Shown one piece after another: positions 47,317 to 59,727 of a stretch of 64,000 nucleotides of DNA. Within the stretch, counting starts at the first letter, position 1; each line of letters begins with the position of its first letter. Position numbers and translations under genes: made by a program. Below the pieces are notes generated by a model. That model saw only the letters and a program-made list of their open reading frames with translations. It had not been told where the DNA came from and made no database searches. The DNA comes from Stropharia rugosoannulata (lineage: Eukaryota; Basidiomycota; Agaricomycetes; Agaricales; Strophariaceae), in the NCBI GenBank assembly GCA_028532985.1, contig JANCIK010000010.1, positions 2,976,001 through 3,040,000 on the forward strand, read 5' to 3'.

Positions 47317-50300
47317 ATGGTTGACATAACCATATTAAAGAGACCGCGAGACGAGGCCATTACCACTCAGAGGAAATTTTTTAAGAAAACAGTCAGGGGA
47401 AAGGTTGTCAAAGGTACTTCCAGCAAAGTGAACCCAAGTTTTATCTCTAATATCGACGCTTGTAAGTCCTCAGGGAAAGATATCTACGAAACGATGTGTC
47501 GTGTGGCATATCTAGATGTAGAGAATGCAATTCAATCGAGCTACCTTCCGAGGGAGATATAACTCATCCACTATTCCCAAATGGTCACTTTGTTTTACCA
47601 GACACCAACGTTTTTCTGTCCCAAGTAGGTCCCATTGCTACTACTTCTCATGTGAAACTAACAGATGTGCCTAGATGGACCTGATTGAGTCGCCGCTATT
47701 TAAATCACCAATAATCTTACTGCAAACTGTGATGGAAGAAGTCAGGCATCGATCCCTGCCATTATACAATAGGTTGAGGGCCCTCATTAAGACGGACGAC
47801 AAAAAGGTCTGGATATTCTATAACGAGTACCGTTCGTAAGTGCAAGCCACATTTCACCTAGTATTTCTGCTGAGGAGCGCAGGGAAACAGCAATCATTCG
47901 CGAAGCAGATGAGACACCAAATGACCGAAACGACAGAGGTGAATCAATATGTAAACGCGCCTCAAGGTGATATAGACGAAGTTTTTAGGCATCCGTAAAG
48001 CGACGGCTTGGTACACTTCCCATATAAATGAGAATCGCCCACCCATTCGCGGTCAACCCACTGCCAAAATACCTACAGTGGTGTTACTTACAGAAGACGC
48101 TGCAAATCGACAAAAAGCATCACAAGCTGGAATAAAAACACTTTCCGTTCGTAAATATGTTGGGGCAATGGTAGATTCTACCCAGCTCTTGGATCTGCTT
48201 TCCGCAGAGGGTTCGAATGACATTGAACCCACCAAGGCAGTAATGGGACGTCAGGCCTTGTACCCGGAGGTGTGTTCTCTCATCTCGACTGCCTACGTGT
48301 CTTTCTTACATCTATACAGTATCTGCCTACCGCTGTGCTGGTAGCGGGAGTGAAAGCTGGCAAATTGCACCAGGGGCACTTCAACGCCAACCAGTACAAC
48401 TATCTTGAAGGAAGTGTACCTGTTCCGGCGTTCATGAGTCCTGTACTTTTAGTTGGACGTGAAAACATGAACCGTGCAGTGAATGGCGATGTTGTTGTTG
48501 TTGAAGTCTTCGATGAGAAGGAGTGGAAGGCGCCTGCTGATGAAGTCGTGGATCAAGATGGTGAGCTACCCTTCATTTTCTTGTCACCATTTTTATAACA
48601 TCTACATCAGCCACATTAAAGAATGACGATGCTGAAGATACGAATGATGAAGCAGAAGGGGAGGGCCGAGATGTTCTAGTCCGCGAGTCCAGACTTGTAC
48701 AGTCAGAGAAACGCAGTGCAGACAAGCAACCAACGGGGCGGATCGTAGGGATCATTAAACGAAACTGGCGCGCGTGAGCAATCATGCATTTATCTCCCAG
48801 CTTTGACTCAAAATCTCTATAGATATGTCTGCCACATCGACAGTACCTCATTGACCTCCTCGAACACAACCTCCCTCTCACAACAAACAGTATTTGCGAC
48901 CCCCGTATCTCGCCTGCTTCCTCGCATCCGCATTCGCACCCGACAAGCACCTTTCCTTGTTGGTCAGAAAATTCTCGTTAATATCGATCGATGGGACGAA
49001 ACATCCCGCTATCCCGAAGGTCATTTCGTGCGTGCCCTGGGCAAGGCAGAAACTAAAGAAGCGGAACAGGAGAGTTTACTCTTAGAGTTTGAGATTCCTT
49101 ATAGACCTTTTGGAAAGGCCATTTTGGACTGTCTCCCTGTGCAGGGCGATAAGTGGGTTGTCCCACCAAAGAGTGCGACAAGTCCTGAATGGCGGGGAAG
49201 AGAGGATCTGCGTGATCTGTTAATATGCAGTATCGATCCCCCAGGTAATTGACCATTCACTCGCCCTGGAAAAGGAGTTACTAATTAGAGACAATAGGTT
49301 GTCAGGATATAGACGATGCTTTACATGCTAGGCAGCTCCCCAATGGCAACATCGAAGCTGGTGTCCGTGCGTAATTTTCGTAAAGGCGTGTTGTCTCCGG
49401 GGGTCTGATTATTTCTGCAGACATAGCCGATGTTTCTCATTTCGTTCATCCCGATACACCTATGGACAGCGAAGCCGCATCCAGAGGCACAACAGTCTAC
49501 CTAGTCGACAAGCGTATTGACATGTTGCCAGCACTTCTCGGAACCAATTTATGCTCCTTACGTCCATTTGTTGAGCGGCTTGCCTTTTCCGCTTTCTGGG
49601 TAGGCTCTCACCCTTATTTATATTATCGCATGCTGAATGTACGACTAATAGGAGATGACCCCTGACGCAGACATCGTCAATGTGAGGTTCACGAAATCGG
49701 TTATCGCCAGCAAAGCGGCATTCACCTACGAAGAAGCTCAGATACGAAAAGACGATCCGTGTGTTCCCCTTCTTTCAGCATCACTTATACATTACATCTC
49801 CTAAATGCTCATGTACGCAGTCACAGTCAAGATGAGTTGACTCAAAGTATCCGCCTTCTCAATTCACTGGCGATGAAGCTGAAAGCTAAGCGAATGGCGG
49901 CGGGTGCGCTGAATCTGGCGTCTCCCGAAGTGAAGATTCACTTGGACAGTGCCGAAAGCTCGGACCCAATTGATGTTGAACAGAAGGAAATGCGGGAGAC
50001 GAACAGCTTAGTAGAAGAATTCATGTTACTCGCCAATGTTAGTGTGGCACGCAAAATTGAGGAAACATTCCCGCAAACCGCGGTCCTGAGGTCTGTTCTT
50101 TCTTTTCTTCTGTATGTGCTTGATCCGATCATCTAAGCGTGGTCCAGACGGCATCTTCCCCCTCCCAAAACCAACTTCGAGAAGCTGCAGGACATTCTGA
50201 TGAAGAGGAAAGGTATGAAACTCGACGTTTCGAGTTCGGGAGCTCTTGCTGCATCTTTAGATAAGTGTTTGGTGAGTGATTCATGTCTGCTCTCCTTATT

Positions 50301-51098
50301 TTCTAGCTCCCGTCTAACAAGTTCTCCGCAAGGATACCAATGAACCGGCATTTAACACCCTCGTGCGCATCATGGCTACACGTTGTATGCTCTCTGCGGA
50401 GTATTTCTGCTCGGGGAGCGTTGGGAGAGATACGTTTGGTCATTACGGCCTTGCAAGTCCGATTTATACCCACTTTACCTCCCCCATTCGTCGTTATGCC
50501 GGTAAGCATGATTCCAGTTTGACTTGCTTCACTTCTATGTACCAATGTCTTAATCTAGATGTCCTTGCACATCGCCAACTCTCTGCCGCTATTGGTTACA
50601 CGCCACTCCACGCCTCCCTTCATTCAAAGCCACATGTGGAACGCGTGTTGGACGTCGTCAACCGTCGCCATCGCATGGCTCAGATGGCCGGTCGTGCCAG
50701 CGTTGAGTTCTACGTTGGCTTGGCCTTGAAAGGGCGAAATGAAAGGGAGTCGCAAAAGCAGAACAATGGCAAACCATCTGAGGTTCTGGAAGAGGCCTTC
50801 GTAATTCGCACATTCAGAAATGGGGTGGGCGTATTCGTGTCTAAGTAAGCGCACTTTTTGAAGTTGGTTCAAACTATTGGAAATAATTTTGGTATTCAGG
50901 CTTGGAATCGAGGGTCTTGTTATGTTCAAGAAAGACATGACGTTTGATGCCGACAACTACACGATCACAGTCGGGGAGAAGACTATCGCCGTCTTCGACA
51001 AGGTGACAGTGCGTATTGAGGTTGAAAAGGACCGCAACACGCAACGCGGGAAAGTAAAGATGTCACTTGTCCACCCCATTGATTCCACTGGGCTTTAG
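47317..51098 (+). CDS. DIS3: Exosome catalytic exoribonuclease DIS3/RRP44
   Basis: Catalytic subunit of the RNA exosome, with a PIN endonuclease and an RNase II-type 3'-5' exonuclease. It starts [20 protein letters not shown] at 47317. Exon 1 ends at 47413 and exon 2 begins at 47467 (g|TC CTC AGG), which restores [20 protein letters not shown], the CR3 cysteine motif. PIN residues are [18 protein letters not shown] VMEEVRHRS, and NDRNDRGIRKA. Cold-shock domains follow ([20 protein letters not shown]). The RNB active site is [19 protein letters not shown] with HIADVSHFV and [14 protein letters not shown], and later [20 protein letters not shown]. The C-terminal S1 domain ends [14 protein letters not shown]. 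About a dozen short introns. All active-site acids are present, so both nuclease activities should be retained. The gene lies between two inverted paralogous membrane-protein genes. Confidence 0.93.
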
Positions 51099-51452
51099 TT
51101 GCTAGAATTATATTTCGATGAAGGTCACTGCCAAAGGCTTGTTCAATAAATTTGTAAAGATAGTACTACGGGTCGAAGGATGCCACATATGCTAAAACTC
51201 AACGCCACAATTAACGCATGCAACAAAGTAGGACATGTAAAAATTCAAGTAAATTTCAATAAATATAATGTCAGCTCCGCCAGCGCGCATGAATATAAAA
51301 AGCGCACAGAAAAAGAAGGGAAAGTCCAAGCCAGATTTCCGGATAATATTCTAGCTCTTGATATCAATTGTTGACTTCTAACTGTGTAAATCATTGAAGG
51401 TAAGCATTTTTAGTTATTAAAAGAGCTACGTGTTCCTCACCCTCGCTTGCTA
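51099..51452. other. Convergent 3' region between DIS3 and paralogue B
   Basis: About 350 bp, AT-rich, holding the 3' ends of two convergent genes. No other content recognised. Confidence 0.4.
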
Positions 51453-52787
51453 CTACGGGTATAAGCTTGTGTTCATGGGGCGTTCACGCACAAGTCTCTG
51501 GATCACATTTTCAATCTTCCCAGCAGCGCGAAATGCTTCGTCTGCGCTTTGCAGAAACTCTTTAACAAATTTCTGGTCTTTCTCGCTGAGCTCTTCCATG
51601 GGTGGCTCGCGCATGCTTCGAGCGTATTCACTTGGCATGATTCCTGCCTGTGCGGCACCAGCAACACACGCTCTCCAAAAGTCCCAAGCAGGCGTACGGT
51701 TGGGAATCAGTTCTTGAATAATACTGCTGGGTTCCTTCGGATTGCTGTACTTGGTAACGAGCGTTGCCGCATTTGTCCATTTGCCCGCGTTGAATTTGTA
51801 GATAATGGGGTTTCCCAAAATGTTCAGCAAGACATCTGTCTGCAGAGCTTGATGGTCTAAGGACGCTGCATACACGGACGTCCACGAGATCACCAATGTT
51901 GCCAAAAATAGAATTTGCCCAATAAGTGTGCCCTGCGGGACTAAAATAAGTTGACTGAGGGTATGCAATAGCAAAAGGAAAGATCCGATTCCAAATCTAT
52001 GGGAGGTGCTAGCGTAGTGAACGTCGTATCGCCCACGGATGATACGACTTATAAGCTTTTCACTTCCCTGAAGTATTATGATATCTGGAGTATCGAAAAG
52101 GAGTCCGTCTCCCGGTGGTGATTTGTCCGATGATTTGGGCCCAATGGTTTGAAGAATTCCAGATCCCAGGAGGTAAGTTGTCACTCCATTCGCTATAGAA
52201 CCGAAAACTATAACGGTAAAACAGTACCAGTCGCTCCATAGAGCGCACATAGTTGCTGCTCCAATACTGAACAGGATTGGGATGAGTGAAAAAAAATTGA
52301 AGGGCAAAAGATACGCCCCAGTGACGGCGGGGGAAGAATTGAAATCCAGGCCGTGTTTATCGTCAAGAACAACAATTGTGACGGAGGTACCTTGTAAGAT
52401 ACCTTGTTCAAGGGGGTGTTTGTGAACACGTTCTTTGCAATGGTAGGCTAACAGACGAGCTAAATGCTCCGTCTCTTGCAAATGCGTGCCGGAGAAGATA
52501 CCAGTGTACCGAGGACCTTTCCAATTGTCGAGTTCCAGTGTTTTAGTAGGTTTGCCTCCGGGTCCTGGAAAAAGCCAATCCCAAAGGTGTGACACTGCAA
52601 TTGTGCCGCACTCTTTGGCGATGAAGAGACTTCCTGGTGAGTTGTACCAGCCTAACCAGCGGCGTCCACGTGAAAAATAAACATTTTTGAGGGCAGAAAA
52701 GGACTCTTCTCCTCCTAAAAGGCCTGCTACCGCAGAAGCGTCGAGCTGAAATTTGGAGTGATGAAACGGAGGATTTAAAGCAGGCAT
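51453..52787 (-). CDS. Membrane-protein paralogue B (unknown family), pair with 45430-46788
   Basis: Single exon, 444 residues from ATG 52787 (MPALNPPFHHSKFQLDASAV); an upstream in-frame ATG at 52910 would add 41 residues that have no counterpart in paralogue A. Conserved blocks follow A closely in order: AGLLGGEESFSAL, GRRWLGWYNSPGSLFIA, LWDWLFPGP, then hydrophobic hairpins at FFSLIPILFSIGAATMCAL with FTVIVFGSIANGVTTYLLG, and FGIGSFLLLLHTLSQLILV with LIGQILFLATLVISWTSVYA, then PNRTPAWDFWRACV. Differences concentrate in the loop before the first hairpin and at the C-terminus. It lies on the opposite strand to A with DIS3 between them. Both copies are open, so both may be functional. Confidence 0.8.
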   Translation of the reverse strand: MPALNPPFHHSKFQLDASAVAGLLGGEESFSALKNVYFSRGRRWLGWYNSPGSLFIAKECGTIAVSHLWDWLFPGPGGKPTKTLELDNWKGPRYTGIFSGTHLQETEHLARLLAYHCKERVHKHPLEQGILQGTSVTIVVLDDKHGLDFNSSPAVTGAYLLPFNFFSLIPILFSIGAATMCALWSDWYCFTVIVFGSIANGVTTYLLGSGILQTIGPKSSDKSPPGDGLLFDTPDIIILQGSEKLISRIIRGRYDVHYASTSHRFGIGSFLLLLHTLSQLILVPQGTLIGQILFLATLVISWTSVYAASLDHQALQTDVLLNILGNPIIYKFNAGKWTNAATLVTKYSNPKEPSSIIQELIPNRTPAWDFWRACVAGAAQAGIMPSEYARSMREPPMEELSEKDQKFVKEFLQSADEAFRAAGKIENVIQRLVRERPMNTSLYP

Positions 52788-53129
52788 CGGATTTTCGCCT
52801 ACAAGTGAAATGGGACAAGAAAGCAAGAGGGCAAAAACGTTGCGGGGGCTTTCATGTTGCGTCAAGTAAGAAAAACATTGAGGCCGCGAGGAGTTGTCAC
52901 AGCACATCATTTCAATTTATCGTTCTCACTATTGGCTAACGGTGACTTATGAAATCGAAATATGGTGTGCGCCACAACGTTTCGACTGCGGCACAGATCA
53001 ATGGCTATTTTTACCTATGTAAGCCATAAGTATCGCATATCTCAAGAAGCAAAACTGCATGCGCACATGTTTTTAAAAACTACACCAACTCCTAAGGAGA
53101 CACGTCGAGCATGACAAATGCGAGGTTTA
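52788..53129. other. Intergenic region between paralogue B and the WRAP53-like gene
   Basis: About 340 bp. The first 120 bp could be the alternative N-terminus of paralogue B. The rest is flank. No other gene seen. Confidence 0.4.
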
Positions 53130-54931
53130 TCATATTAATTCCCATATCTTGACACTGCAGTCAAACGTAACAGGTTGTTTTTGTCTTGCCCTAACTCGGT
53201 CTCCATCGGAACTCCCAAGTTCGTCTCCGCTCTCCATTTCTGGGATAAAGTGTCGGGAGCCTGATGAGGATAGCAAGACAGGTCTAAATGGATGGAAATG
53301 GACTGATCCAACAGCATCTGAAAAGACTTTGAATTCGCGCGTCGGTACATGCTACAATAAGTACTCACCTTCATGTGCTTTATACTTCAGATCTGGATAG
53401 TGAAAGATGGGCTCGCCAGAGGAGTTTGCATTGAATATACCATCAGCAGACTCCAGTTCGAACATAGACACGGAACCATCCTATAAACCGAGTTATGAAG
53501 GGAAAACGTGGAGAATGTCCATTTCGCCTACCTGACCCCCCATACTCAACAGACGTCCAGCAAAGTCGATGTCAAATAGCTTTTTTTGATTTGAGTGTAT
53601 CTCGGGCCCAGTTGTCGGCGACGTCTGGAACACCTCTAGCGCAGCATCAACAGCGGAACGAACATCCCAGCTGTATATGCTCTCGCAGGCGTGTCCGCGA
53701 TATCGAGCATACAAGATATGGGGCCGCATGGGATTGAAGCGAAGCTGGTGTAATGTTAGCACGAGTAAAGCACAGAATTAAAAAAACATACCTGAGTAAC
53801 CCCAGCTTTGGGTCCCCCACCCAAGTACATAAGCGGTTCATCCTGAACGTCACTGAACAACGCAATGTTCTGTGAGGTGGTATTTAGACTTCCAGCTGCG
53901 TAGAAAGATTCGTCCGGATTATATGAGGGAGAGAACGCAAGTGCCGATATAATTCCTTTTAGACCATCCTTGCTCTTTTTCGATGGCGTGGTGTGCAGGC
54001 GGGTACCTTCTCCGGGCCGAGATAAGTCGAAAATCTCAATTGCATCTTGGAAACCGCAGTATAATCTATGGTTACAGTGTTAAACGAAGACGTTAATGGG
54101 AATATAAATCCTACCGTTGAGCTGTGAGATTGAAAGTAAGACAATGGGGAGCTATCTGCCTTTCCCTGTGGTCCACAATTTTGTAAGAGGCTCGCAGCTG
54201 CATAATTAGACTGGATTGCCGGTAACGTGCAGTGCCATTAATTACTCACTCTACCGTCCGCCGCGTCTAGAAGTTTCACTGGGCACTCCCGTACAGAGGC
54301 AACAAAGCAGAATGTTGTGGGATCGTGAAGCGACGCCGTCGGATACCAAGTATAGTCCAACACAGGCCCCGATTGTGGATATATGCGCACTGGAGATGGT
54401 TGTTGAGCTGAAAGAGAATCAACATTTATTTCATTTATTTTTCTTGAACATGCTACTTACGCGTCCCACTATGCTTCGGCGCTCCCGTCAGCCTTTGGAC
54501 GAATATCAACAGGTTCAACAGCGGGTTGAGGACCACCGTCGGAATGGTTGTTTGCAGCTCCGTCACATAAGTCTTGCTAGCGACGGAAATGACCAACACA
54601 AATATTTGCCTTGGACATTGGAGGTTCCGATGTGTTTATCGCAAAAGATATGGCAGAACACTCCGCTGACGATGCATCCCTGTTAGAAAGGCTCACCTAT
54701 CAAAGCGTTGGAAAGTGGCAGATTCAGTGAGGGCCAATATCGAAGACGAATCGGAACACCTAGCGGAAGGTAAGATAAATACATTGAGTCTTAATGATAT
54801 GTTTCTTACCACTTCGCGGTTCGGGCGAAATCCATGCCGGGTATTTGTTCAGATATATTCAAGACTGACGTGCAACCGGGTGTGGACGAGATGTTGTATG
54901 GCTCCGGTGCCCATGATGACGCGTTTTCCAT
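53130..54931 (-). CDS. WRAP53/TCAB1-like WD40 protein (telomerase/Cajal-body RNA chaperone)
   Basis: WD40 beta-propeller of the WRAP53/TCAB1/Swt21 group, which in animals guides scaRNAs and telomerase RNA to Cajal bodies. It starts at 54931 (MENASSWAPEPYNISSTPGC), then joins FARTAKW to CSDSSSILALTESATFQRFD as the first blade. Later blades include RLYCGFQDAIEIFDLSRPG, ISALAFSPSY with AAGSLNTTSQNIALF, GGGPKAGVTQ joined to LRFNPMRPHILYARYRGH, IYSWDVRSA, KKLFDIDFAGRLLSMGGQ with DGSVSMFELE, and the terminal VGSVHFHPFRPVLLSSSGSRHF and SVKIWELI. The stop is at 53130-53132. About seven introns. The order of landmarks, especially RFNP-HILYARYRG and SWDVRS, favours WRAP53 over a generic WD protein. Confidence 0.8.
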
Positions 54932-55076
54932 GAAAAGATGTTTCTTAGGTCCTGAAGGATGTTCTAAATGATGAAAGGCGGCCAAGTGCCGTGGTGGTTT
55001 GAGATCAACCCTTGTTTGTCTTCTACCACCAACACGACGATCACCTCTCCGCCACCGCTACTTCTTCATACTCCAC
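54932..55076. promoter_or_regulatory. 145-bp divergent promoter shared by the WRAP53-like and importin genes
   Basis: The two start codons (54931 on minus, 55077 on plus) lie only 145 bp apart, so both promoters must fit here or overlap. A pyrimidine-rich, TATA-less stretch lies before the importin ATG. Co-regulation of the two genes is plausible but not shown by sequence. Confidence 0.55.
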
Positions 55077-58000
55077 ATGGCAAGCCCTAACTTCCTACCA
55101 ACATTATCACAATTCGATGTCGAGCATGCCGTACAAGTCAGTCAGCTCCTGCAAGCGCCATCGTTCACCATTTAACATGCGGCCAGTTGATCCAACAGGC
55201 TTATGCGCCACCGACGACTGGTTCGAGCCCAGACCAACTTCGCCGTTTGCAACAAGATTTGTTCGAATTGCAGAAAAAGCCCGAAGCATGGGGACTGGTG
55301 ATACCCTTGTTGAACAGTGAGGATCAGAATGTGCAGTTTTTTGGCGCACATACGGCTCAAGTCAAGATTGCGCGAGATTGGTACGTTCGATGAGTACCAA
55401 GCTCCTACATGGTATTGACATTTTCAATAGGGATTCGTTTCCGAAAGACCATATGGAGTCACTGCGCGATTTGATGGTTCAGTTAACAGCACATTCGATC
55501 ACTATCGGCAGAGCCAAGTTCATTCTTCGCAAGCTCTTTGTCGCTGTACGCTTCCTCTTCCAGTATTCTTCGATAAGCGCAGATACAAACCATCGTTTCA
55601 TCATGTATCATGCAGCTCACCTCTTTGGCTCTCAAACTTGCACCTGGACACCCATCGCGATGGCCGAACTGGATACCATCTTGCGTCACAGTGTTTTCAA
55701 GCCAGGGCGCACCAACGGATCACCTGTTGGACTTCCTGTCAATCGTTGCAGAAGAAATAACCAATGCTGATCTTTTGGGGTCGAGTAAGTACGTTGCTCA
55801 TGATTCGCTTCCGATATTTACAGGTACTAACAACAGGTTAGATCCCAGATGCAACAATCCATGACGGATGCTACGTCCATGGTTGTACAGGCCATTACTG
55901 CCACAATAACACAACCTGTCGGCAGTATACCAACAAGCCACTATGTGTCCGCCCTTAGTTGTTTGCAAGCTTGGATTTCCCATCTGAAAGCTGAGTGAGT
56001 ACATGCATTTGCCTTTCTTTTCAAAGTAATACCGATCAGTTTCTAGTCATTTAACAGGTCTCATACCACTGCTGATACATCTTCTTAACCCTAATTTGCC
56101 AGACGATGCGATTTTTATTGCAGCTTCCGATGCCTTGCAAGAACTCACCACTAGATCTGCATTATCCGACGGATCAGGGAGCAAGACCCTGACGGAGCCA
56201 TTAATGCTGTGGCTTCAAACGACAGGGAACCAGATCGTAGAGAACATGCTTGCAGTCGATGACGTGACGCCAATCGCACATTCTCTCTGTAAACTCCTGG
56301 TAGCCCTAGGTGATCATTCAACCGCATATATAGCCTCTAATATATCTTCTCCGTCATCTGTACCCACTGGACCATCAACCCCGCCGACTACCAAGGGACA
56401 TCTTACACAAAACTTCTTACGGCTGCTCTTGGTTTACACTGGGTTGCCAGGATATTATGGCGCGGACGAAGAGGAAAGCGAAATGACGTTGGGCTTTTGG
56501 TACCTGTTACAAGAAGCGTTGTGGAGTACAGACTATTTCATCGAAGATGACGACGAGGACCGTGCACCTGCCGTACCGGAGACGAATGAGAATGGGGAAT
56601 CGCAGCAAGTGATTACATCCAAAGCGGTCTTCCGTGAACTCGTACAAGTTCTCAGAAGGAAAGTTACATTCCCGCCTCCTAATAGTGGATGGTCCCGAGG
56701 TACGTTGTTTTTGCTTAATGGTCGTATTTGATATTTACATGTTAATTGGGCAGACCAAATTGATAAGTTTCAAGTGTGAATGCATATGACCATCTGCACC
56801 ATTTAGCTCTACTAACTAATGTAATAGGTACAGGAGGGATGTGGGTGATACTCTAATTAATGCGTTCGTGTCTTTTTTTGTTCTGTTTCGATATGCTCAT
56901 TTTATTGACTAGTTACTACGTGCTCCGCAACGACATGCTTGCTTACTATATCAATGATATCATTGAGCGGCTAGCGTCAAGGAATGAAAGCGATGGATGG
57001 CAGGTAACCTTTTTGATGTTTTGTTAAACATCGCATGCTTAACTGCCTCCGTAGGATATAGAAGCTACGCTTCATTGTATCATGTCTATTCAAGAGGCAA
57101 TTGACATGGAGACTGTTCCTGAGCTAAAACGACTGTTCAGTCCGGAAATTCTTGGACGTCTACCTTCAACCGGTCGATCTCGCGTTCGACGAACAGCTCT
57201 GAGCGTCATTGGTGTGTATATGATAAAACCTTTTTTTTTGGCTGTCCGTTCACTCATAAGTCGTTAACTAGGGACCTATTCTTCCTGGTTCTCCACACAG
57301 CCTGCCGATCAACCAACCAGTACCTCCGAACCAGATTTACTTCTCACTGTGCTGACCTACGTGGTTTCTGCCCTTCCCGACGCCTCTCTTAGCTTGTCTG
57401 CTGCTACAGCTCTGCGCAACTTATGTGAAGCGAATAGGAGAGCACTTGCAGCCCACATAAGCGCTTTCGGTGAACTTCATGCCGGACTCAATAACATTCC
57501 GGTAAACATACTATGATGTTATTTGGGATTCTTCTATCTGATTTTCTTTGTTCATTAGGATTCAGAAAAGAGCAAAGTACTGCAGTCTATTGCCAGTGTT
57601 ATACAAGCCATGCCCCCTAGCGAAGAGATACCTGCAATTGAGGTATGTCTAGAGCACTGTCTATATCCATTTGTCTGATCAGCCCTCTGCTACAGGCCAT
57701 TGTAAACCCTATCGTCCAAAAACTGTACGACGCGCTTCAAACCTCAACTACGGTAAGCCGATGGTTCATTTAACTTGGTATTTTTCTAACATCGTTCGCC
57801 TAAAGCTACCTGATGAAACGAGGACCTCGATCATTTTCCATCTCGAGACCTTGTCGGGAGTCGCCAAAGGCCTGACTCGAACAGCCGATGGCCTTGGGGT
57901 GCTTGAAGATGACTCTGAACCAGATTCACAACGCGAATCGGAAATTGTCAAAGCCGCTCGATTGGATCCTAGAGCCGTGAAGCTTCGCGAATTTATATAC

Positions 58001-59251
58001 AACGGTATCAGGGGTGTTGTTGAAATCTGGTCTCTTGACGCGGCTGTCAGTCACGTACGTCCTTTATAACAACTTTTGTTAGCAATTTAAAATTTAACTT
58101 TACTTCGTAGGCCTTGAGCGATCTCTTCAAATCTATTACTTGCCTACCTTCGGACACGACTCTCATCTCTCTTCCCGCAGGCCCACTGCTTGAGCTGGTA
58201 TGCCTAGCTGCGCAGAGGCAGCTGACAGCTGCATGGCTTTCCCTCGCTGCTATTCTCGTCGCACAGCTGAATCCACCAGTTTTCTCGTTAAACTTACGTA
58301 CTGGGCCTTCTTCGGAAGCAGAGACCGTGGTGAACACCATCTTGCCAATACTAATGCAATGCGGACTCAATATGCTCAGCGTTAACGGAACTATGGAAGC
58401 GGTGTGTTCTCAGATTATTATCGCTCCTTGGCTTAGACTTAATATTATTGTAGAATCCGGACGTGGTCCAAGAATTCTTCGCGTTCATGGATCGGGTAAA
58501 CATCATTGATTTTTCGACAATTGGCTCCGTGACTCACGTATATTTAGACTGCTCAAGATTTTACGACCTCGTTCTATAATCTTCCGCCGGGCTTGCTCGA
58601 TGCGTTGCTGCAATGTGCTATCCGGGCCTTGGCACTGCAAGAGAGATATTCATTGGTCGCTGCTTGCAATTTTGTGGTATGTCTTCTTTGGTCAGTTGTT
58701 ATCAACAGTGATCTCACATAGCCCTGTCTGTCGCAGTCTACGTTAATTCATCGGACATCGATTGTGGATGAATTAACATCTCAGAAGACTGTACTTCTGG
58801 CGAACCACGGGTACTCCCTCATGCGCGCTGTCTTGCAGGGTTTTGCCGGTGTGGCCCCCAGAAGCGCAGTACCTAATCTTATCGAGATACTGGGGACTCT
58901 GTTAAGTAGGGCAATGGATGCTGGGCCTGCCGGGAGTGCTGCGCAGTGGATGAGAGACATTCTATCGTCAGTCAGTAGAGAACCGCATTGATTCGCAAAG
59001 TACACCATTTAACCCTTTCATTACAGCCTGACTTTGTCCCCAGTAAGGCAAGCCCCGACGCGAAAGCTGCTTTTATCAAAGCTGTTACTGGGTATGGACA
59101 CTATGATCTTATGTGTCGAGGCTTTCACTAATATTGATTTATTTGTAGATCCCGTTCACTGAAGAGAACGCGCGAGGCAGCACAGCAGTTTACGCTAATT
59201 GCGAGAGGTTTGGAGGGGTCTAATTTTGGATATTCATCATTAACTATGTAG
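55077..59251 (+). CDS. Importin-13/Pdr6-type karyopherin beta
   Basis: Nuclear transport receptor of the importin-beta superfamily, nearest to importin-13/Kap122 (Pdr6). It starts at 55077 (MASPNFLPTLSQFDVEHAVQ); exon 1 (55077-55136) joins exon 2 at 55187 across a 50-nt intron with a GTCAGT donor, giving LIQQAYAPPTTGSS. The N-terminal region carries the importin-beta N-terminal features LNSEDQNVQFFGAHTAQVKI and RAKFILRKLFVA. It continues as alpha-helical HEAT repeats through about 16 exons: LKAEHLTGLIPLL, QDIEATLHCIMSIQEAIDM, LLTVLTYVVSALPDASLSLS with ATALRNLCEANR, and the conserved REFIYNGIRGVVEIWS. The end is at 59251 after SRSLKRTREAAQQFTLIARG. Importin-13 carries UBC9, histone-fold and exon-junction cargo; the cargo here is unknown. 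No frame breaks seen. Confidence 0.88.
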
Positions 59252-59727
59252 ATACTATAATTCTCGTTTAAATGCATAGAATACTTAAACCTTAAAAACG
59301 AAACCAAGTATCCCTGATAATCAATAACAGTTAGGTTCAGGCGCATTCTTTGTTTCCAAAGATATGTACACTATGAAATGTTTACTCGAGCACCTCAACA
59401 AAGATGGGTTTGCTGTTAATTTCTTTTACGTGTCGTAAGTTGTGACGCGGTGATAGTTGCTACAGTTACAATGTACAAGTTACAGAGAATGAAAACAGTA
59501 TAGGGAAAACCCCATTATTTTATCTGCTCTCAGTAGAGGGGCTTGAAACTCTTCTTTGAACAGGTGAGTGTTTGGGTTCAGATGACTGCACGTTTGCCAA
59601 AGCATAGTGCGACGAATCCCAGTGAATGCGAGGCAAATTAGTATGCACAGTGCACGGGCTACAGTCAAAAGAGTGTCAATGGCGCTAGTAAGCGTGATAA
59701 TATGAAGAATGCCGGCTGGGTGATAAA
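59252..59727. other. Convergent 3' region
   Basis: About 480 bp between the importin stop and the approximate stop of the DUF6534 gene on the other strand. AT-rich, no other gene. Confidence 0.4.

Noticed and set aside
47414..47500. Apparent 1-base frameshift after RGKVVK in DIS3
   Set aside because: Using the acceptor TTGTAAG ending at 47466 instead of the CCTCAG just downstream restores KVLRERYLR, so the gene is intact.
48190..48220. GGGTTCGAATGA as a tRNA B box
   Set aside because: Part of the DIS3 coding sequence (EGSNDIEP), in frame with the family alignment.
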